Below, one piece after another: positions 58,507 to 64,000 of a stretch of DNA of 64,000 bases. The position numbers were made by a program, and so were the translations under genes. The notes beneath the pieces were generated by a model. It saw only the letters and a program-made list of their open reading frames with translations, made no database searches and was not told where the DNA came from. The DNA comes from Caenorhabditis remanei. Lineage: Eukaryota > Nematoda > Chromadorea > Rhabditida > Rhabditidae. The first letter of the stretch is position 1. The number at the start of each line of letters is the position of its first letter. The stretch is taken from NCBI RefSeq assembly GCF_010183535.1, contig NC_071333.1:19900587-19964586 (forward strand). Direction: 5' to 3'.

Positions 58507-61262
58507 GTTATGCCAACTGTAACTCTATTTCAAACAAATTGAACAAACTAAACTTTCTCTGTTATTTTCACAATTTTGATGTTTTCTGTATGAGTGAGAC
58601 TAAACTTGATGGTACGTTCACGGACGGACTTCTATCTCTCGATCAACAATACTCTGTGATACGTAAAGATCGTAACAAACATGGCGGTGGCGTGGCCATC
58701 CTTATTTCGAAGCATTTAAAATGCGTACCAATTACTATTCCTGATAAATATATTTCTGCTGAAGTCTGTGCTGTTGATATTTTTACCAATGGAACCACCA
58801 CTCGTGTGATTACTGCCTACCACCCTAATCATCAGCACAACAAATCTATATTATTAGAAGCCCTTGAGTATTTGTTGGGAGCCAACAAACATACAGTGTT
58901 GGTTGGAGATTTTAACATGCCGTGTATAGACTGGCGTATTCTTAATGCTTCTGATAAACCGTGTACGGAGTTTATCAACTTTGTTGTGAGAAATGGACTT
59001 TCTCAGCACGTTAAAACGCCTACCCGGTTTGGCCCTGACAATATCCTGGATCTCTGCTTGTGTAATACCGATATAATTCAGGAGGTCTCAGTTCTTGAAC
59101 CATTCAGCGATCATTGCCTGATACAAATCAAACTATCGTGCACTAAGAACTCCAGAAAAATTGTCAAAGAAACTCTTCATTATAAGAAAGGAGATTATAA
59201 TACTATAAATTGCATTCTAAGTCGCATAAACTGGCCTCGACTGTTCTCGAAATTAACTATCAACGAGATGTACTCATTTTTTACCAGTTATCTAAAAGAA
59301 CTACTTTCAAACTTTGTTCCTACCATCAGAATAGATGATTCAAAGAAGTTCTATCCCCCTTCCATCAAAAAATTACAGAAGGAAAAACTGAAAATTTGGA
59401 GGAAAGAAGGCAATTCGCCTCGTTTTAAATCTATCTCTGCTTCTATCAAAGTTCAAATTCTTGTAGATCACAAAAAGAAATTTGAGGACAAGCTGGTTTC
59501 TGGCAACCAAAAAAATTTTTTCAAACTCATTAACAGCAAGCTCAAAGACTCGAACTATGTTGGACCTATTAAAGATGGAAACGCTACATTGTGTGATGAA
59601 TATGAAAAAGTGGAATGCTTCTCGAGTACATTTTCTGATGTTTTTGTTCTAGATGACGGCACTGTTCCCTCATTTGCCCCGAGAATGGATAATTCTATTG
59701 AAGAGGTCAGTTATGAGCCATATATGGTAGAAGCCGTCTTATCTAAACTTCAACCTAAGTGCAATACATCACCGGACGGAATTCCATCTATTGTTCTCAA
59801 AGAGTTATGTACGTCTATTGCTTTACCATTATCTCTTATTTTCAATAGATCTTTGCAAGCTGGAACCTTACCTGATATTTGGAAGACTGCTATGGTCATT
59901 CCAGTTTTCAAAAAAGGAGCTCGTTCCAACCCGGGCAATTACAGACCTATTTCCTTGACATGTTCAACTTGCAAAGTTTTAGAAAAACTTGTTCGAAGAT
60001 CTATATTGGAACATTTGTCTATCAACAAGTTATTATCTAATGCTCAATATGGATTCCGTTCCCGAAGGAATACGGAGTTGCAATTGCTGAACTACGTGGG
60101 CCTTCTCATTAGTAATTTGGAACAAAACAAGCGTGTCAATGCTGTTTATATTGATTTCCGTAAGGCGTTTGATACTGTGGCCATACCTAAATTGAAGATC
60201 AAACTCAAAGCTTATGGCATTCAAGGGAAGCTTTTGAATTGGATAAATTCTTTCCTCAGTGAAAGATCCCAAAAAGTCTTGCTTAATGGATTGCTCTCCA
60301 ATTACACCTCAGTGGACTCTGGCGTGCCCCAAGGCTCTGTCCTCGGGCCTCCTCTATTCATTCTTTACATCAATGATATCGGTGATAAGTTGGAATCCAA
60401 TCCCTTACTCTATGCAGACGACCTTAAACTTATTTCCCCTGAGGCAGTTACGATTCAGAATGATATGAAGATGTTATCTGAATGGTGCAACATCTGGCAG
60501 ATGAATGTAGCACCAAAAAAGTGTGAATTGATCACTTTCTTCAAATCTAGAAAGAAAAATGTGAAATCGAACCCACTGCTGAACATCTCTCTTAATGGTC
60601 TACGTCTACCAAAATGTGAAATTATTCGTGACCTTGGAGTCATCTTCTCATCTGATTTATCGTTCGATTCTCACATTAATTCTGTTATACGAAGAGCTCA
60701 TTGTCGAATCAATATGTTATTAAATGTTCTTAAGAACTCAGTATTTGAAGTGATGCTTATGTGCTACAAGGTTTTTATCCGACCTATCATTGAATATGGC
60801 TCTACGATATACTCTCCCACGCTCAAATGTCTTATCAAAAAATTGGAGTCAGTACAAAAATCGTTTATATATCGCTGCTCGAAGAAGTTTAACTTTGAAT
60901 ATATATCCTATTTCAAAACTTTGGAAACCTATGAATTGGAATCTTTGGAATACAGACGATTATTAAACGATCTAGTTTACTTATATAAAATAATTGTTTC
61001 TAAGGAATTTTACTCCCCAAATCTGATTTTTACCTTGTTTCCAAACCTTAAGTCTTTAAGACGCCACCCTTTCCATATTAGATCTCTCCTGTCTAACAAC
61101 TCTAAATTCGGTGCTCAATACTTACCTAATCGTTTATTATCCTGTTGGAATTCCCTTCCTGTTAATGTTTTCCCGGTTAAAAGTTCCTCCCGTTGTTTCA
61201 GAAATAATGTTAAACTTCTTGACTTCTCTAATTATCTCACTCTTAACATGTCTACCTACTAA
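58461..61262 (+). CDS. retrotransposon ORF2: endonuclease and reverse transcriptase
   Basis: The frame is open from 58149, but homology begins near 58495. The first suitable ATG is 58461 (MGSSRAFFKCGEIRIGY), giving about 933 residues. The N-terminal part is an apurinic-type endonuclease: GYANCNSI, CMSETKLDG, HGGGVAILI, VGDFNMP and FSDHCLI. The central part is a reverse transcriptase: NYRPISLT, YGFRSRRNTELQLL, YIDFRKAFDTV, GVPQGSVLGPPLF and the catalytic LYADDLKL. The C-terminal part, after about residue 680, is the thumb-like region common to CR1/Jockey ORF2 proteins (a fragment of a relative lies at 48085-48310). All motifs look catalytically complete. Translation could be by reinitiation from ORF1. 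Confidence 0.88.
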   Translation: MGSSRAFFKCGEIRIGYANCNSISNKLNKLNFLCYFHNFDVFCMSETKLDGTFTDGLLSLDQQYSVIRKDRNKHGGGVAILISKHLKCVPITIPDKYISAEVCAVDIFTNGTTTRVITAYHPNHQHNKSILLEALEYLLGANKHTVLVGDFNMPCIDWRILNASDKPCTEFINFVVRNGLSQHVKTPTRFGPDNILDLCLCNTDIIQEVSVLEPFSDHCLIQIKLSCTKNSRKIVKETLHYKKGDYNTINCILSRINWPRLFSKLTINEMYSFFTSYLKELLSNFVPTIRIDDSKKFYPPSIKKLQKEKLKIWRKEGNSPRFKSISASIKVQILVDHKKKFEDKLVSGNQKNFFKLINSKLKDSNYVGPIKDGNATLCDEYEKVECFSSTFSDVFVLDDGTVPSFAPRMDNSIEEVSYEPYMVEAVLSKLQPKCNTSPDGIPSIVLKELCTSIALPLSLIFNRSLQAGTLPDIWKTAMVIPVFKKGARSNPGNYRPISLTCSTCKVLEKLVRRSILEHLSINKLLSNAQYGFRSRRNTELQLLNYVGLLISNLEQNKRVNAVYIDFRKAFDTVAIPKLKIKLKAYGIQGKLLNWINSFLSERSQKVLLNGLLSNYTSVDSGVPQGSVLGPPLFILYINDIGDKLESNPLLYADDLKLISPEAVTIQNDMKMLSEWCNIWQMNVAPKKCELITFFKSRKKNVKSNPLLNISLNGLRLPKCEIIRDLGVIFSSDLSFDSHINSVIRRAHCRINMLLNVLKNSVFEVMLMCYKVFIRPIIEYGSTIYSPTLKCLIKKLESVQKSFIYRCSKKFNFEYISYFKTLETYELESLEYRRLLNDLVYLYKIIVSKEFYSPNLIFTLFPNLKSLRRHPFHIRSLLSNNSKFGAQYLPNRLLSCWNSLPVNVFPVKSSSRCFRNNVKLLDFSNYLTLNMSTY

Positions 61263-61351
61263 TCTAATTTCCTTACCGCTTTCGTTTGTTCTCTACTGTG
61301 ATTGTGTTAGTGGCTTTTGGCCCTTCATCTCAATAAATCAATTCAAAAAAA

Positions 61352-64000
61352 GGCGCACAACCACGATATTGAAAATTGGTGAGCTGACAAGACCGTTAAA
61401 CTTCTGTTATCTGAACTGGCGCTACAAATGCGATACTAACGTTGAAGGATCTGAAACCGGTTTTCTTATTTAACTCGTTATTTCAAGGTGAAATCAAATT
61501 TGCAACTAAACGTGAACGAGAGAACACTATAATATTGGCAACATCATATTCAAATTAGGCTATAAAACAGATTTATTATTTTTGTAGACAATACTGTTGA
61601 AATGCTTTTTCTTGAATACTTTGAGCGTGAAGCTACATTTTTTTAACTTCCGGGTTGTGAGTCAACACCAATCATTGAAACTTTCGGTGAAGATTTTGAA
61701 AACCCTTGAACAACATTTTCTTCGAGAGAAGAGGTAACCTGTTATTTTCAGTCAGAAGGATTGAAACTCACATTACGAAAAACATTTTAATTGATGACTA
61801 GAATAGGAATTCATTATTGTAAAAAGATTGAGCCAGAACTCATCAAAGAAATACCAGGAGAACATCGAACACAAATAAACATGTAAAACCGAAAATCGTC
61901 CTTTCCACGTACCCATCTCTTCATCATTGAGATGCATTGGAAAACTAGAAATGCATTTTAAAAAATTAGATAGGTCAATCAGATTCTTTTGCTGGAAAAT
62001 GTGAAAATTATCGTTTAATACTTTTCTCTAAATTCCGTGACGCTCTATTATCAGTCTATTCATCTCTTGTGGAATTCGGCTACTACTATCAAAATACAAA
62101 AGGTTTTCAAGATTTACCCAACTCACTGACAACAGACTTCTAGTAATAAAGGTAACACCGTAAAATAAAAAATCTGTTAACTAATCCAAACAACTGTAGT
62201 GTTTCTTGGTCGCAGAATGATTGGGTAGTTTTTGTCTAAATGTAAGCAAAATCAAATTTCCAGGAACATTATAAATCAAACAAAGTGTATTCCAAAAAAG
62301 AAGCACTTCAATCTTTTTTAAAATCTAATTCACAATGACTTCCACAATGATTCCAAAAACAAAAATAGAAAAATACTGACAGAAAAAAGATAATTATAAG
62401 TACTTCATTATTTTCGGAGCATATGAATCCTGTGACTAAACCTTATTAAAACCGTATATAAGTTTCTGACTCGAACTCTCACTCTTTGGTTCCCCATCTT
62501 CATCATTCAAAAATTTTGTACTCAGAGCCTTTTATATTTTTAACATTTATCAGTTCAGATGATGTTTCATGCTTTAAGAATGCGGAGGTTGAAAATATCT
62601 ACTGTTTTCTGATCAGCCGGTAGATAATTTGTTTGTCTTTTTTATTGAAACTGCCATTTGAAACACCGATTAAAATTATGTTTACTCGGAGAAGTTTTCA
62701 ATTCCACATGACTGAAAATTAGAGGTTTGTTCGCTTTCAAGAAAGTTGAAAATGTAGTTTTTGTGTAGTTAAAAACCTTTTCTAAAAGTTTGAAAATTGA
62801 TGTTGACTCACAAGACGAATGTTTCCAGTGATCAATCAATATGGAGTCAATTTCTTCAGAAAACTGATTAGAGAAAGTACTGAATGATTGTAGAGCTCTT
62901 CAATATTAAAAACATCTGCTTAACCCTTCCTTATAAATCAGGAGCATTTCTTCATTAGAATGTATCAAGAACCTGTAAGACAAGATTTTCGAATTGAGAG
63001 CTGATTCTCAAGGAAAATATCTGAAAATAAATGTAACCTTTTGAATCGAATCCTTTTAAAATTGAGAGAAATCATCTGTTTATCGATTTTACTGTGGAAG
63101 TTCATGGAGTCAGTGTGAAAATATGCGTGGTCACCTATATCATTGGAAAGCTAAGAAAACGTTGATTCCAAATATATAATCAGTTTTTGCCCTTGAAACC
63201 TGGTATTCAAAAAAAGAGGTCGAAGTTTGAACCTCTAGTAAGTGATTACCTTCCTGACGTACGAAAAATAACGCAGCGTGTAGGTAGTACTGAGACGGTC
63301 TGGCATGGAGAATGGTGTGGATTCGATGACCGGCCATGCGAAATTTCTGCATTTTTTAAAGGAACTTCAAAGATTCTCTAATTAGGTCTTCTTTTCAAGA
63401 TTTGAGTGATGTTATACCTGTTTATTAGTGAGAAGAGAAAAACTGAAAGAGTTTCTCAAAAAGATCATAACTTTTCGATCACCGAGTGACGGACAACTTT
63501 TTGAAAAGTTTTGAGAATAGGTTTTCTCAAACCTTGAAAAAATCAAGTCAAACCCAATAGATAATCTTGGAAGTTTATTTTATATTTTCGCATGGCCGGG
63601 TATAAAACACCGCCTCACTACCTCGAATGATGAATGACAAATTCACTAGATTTCATCTTTCTCAGTATTCACAAATTTACATATACTGGACCACTCAGAA
63701 CTTTTTTCTGAAACATCATGAATAACAGAAAGTTATGTATCCTAGAAATGAAGCACTTCGATAATCTTCAATCTAATCCATCATAATCTCAAAAATGGCT
63801 CTCAAAAATAGAAAAACATGGAAATAGATTAAACGGACAATTACAGGTGCTTCATGTTTTTTGGAGCTTATGAAACCCGTAAAGAAGCCGCTACACGATC
63901 GTCACTGTTTTTGATGACTTCATAAAATGCTGAAACTCCCCCTCTCCCCTACTCTAAAAAACCTGATATATTTTCTACAGTACACCGTAAAACCTGTGAT
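61352..64000. other. no gene recognised; internal low-similarity repeat
   Basis: AT-rich sequence with short frames only. A stretch near 62300-62440 resembles 63750-63890: GAAGCACTTCAAT versus GAAGCACTTCGAT, then AAAAATAGAAAAA and TACTTCATTATTTTCGGAGC versus GTGCTTCATGTTTTTTGGAGC. The last bases (CCGTAAAACCTGTGAT) look like the start of the CGTAAAACC repeat type. Confidence 0.45.

Larger units (their letters stand above)
57345..61351 (+). mobile_element. apparently intact non-LTR retrotransposon, two ORFs
   Basis: A 5' region with a short tandem array is followed by a coiled-coil nucleic-acid-binding-type ORF1, then ORF2 with endonuclease and reverse transcriptase, then a 3' end ATCTCAATAAATCAATTCAAAAAA. 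Both ORFs are open throughout, suggesting a recent, possibly autonomous copy of the CR1/Jockey-like group. The exact 5' edge and target duplication were not resolved. Confidence 0.8.

Overview
This is an intron-rich, AT-rich nuclear sequence that looks like a Caenorhabditis-type nematode. The supporting signs are introns of about 45-500 bp with GTAAGT/GTGAGT donors and TTTCAG acceptors, Chk1-related and CBP/p300-related gene families of the kind expanded in these worms, many palindromic MITEs, and a non-LTR retrotransposon. I cannot name the species. All gene models are spliced by hand from reading frame, splice-site consensus and paralogue comparison; none has transcript support.

Layout. (1) Positions 1-8160 and 12867-about 21401 are two almost identical direct copies of one segment, offset 12,866 bp. 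Each carries one Chk1-related kinase gene (K1, K2) and an unrecognised decayed coding-like region. About 4.7 kb of repeats separate the copies. (2) At 21.8-25.7 kb on the minus strand is a CBP/p300-like acetyltransferase gene (H1). It is followed by a 0.86 kb element with inverted ends, a small basic ORF and kinase K3 (minus, 28.7-29.9 kb). (3) 30-36 kb is repeat-dominated. (4) H2 (plus, 36.5-39.0 kb) faces kinase K4 (minus, 40.4-42.6 kb). (5) 42.6-48.5 kb is repeats. (6) H3 (plus, 48.5-52.8 kb) faces kinase K5 (minus, 54.2-55.5 kb). (7) A diverged tandem array lies near 56-56.8 kb, then an apparently intact two-ORF non-LTR retrotransposon (about 57.3-61.35 kb), then 2.6 kb without a recognisable gene.

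The most striking gene is H3. Its exons join in phase into a protein of about 738 residues with two homeodomains, then a coiled-coil-like segment, then a compact cysteine/histidine finger and a p300-type HAT domain that keeps the key active-site residues. The fusion rests on one exon that encodes both the second homeodomain recognition helix and the helical segment that directly precedes the HAT exon in H2. The protein would be a DNA-binding histone acetyltransferase in one chain.

The second pattern is arrangement: kinase and HAT genes lie tail-to-tail three times (K2/H1, K4/H2, K5/H3), as if a kinase-HAT pair were the unit of amplification. The kinases share five exons with conserved intron positions and a shared C-terminal tail (R/K-K-R-x-TYE, ending C-x-C-C-Q/R) whose Cys end is missing from the duplicated K1/K2. 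A functional link between the two families is inference only.
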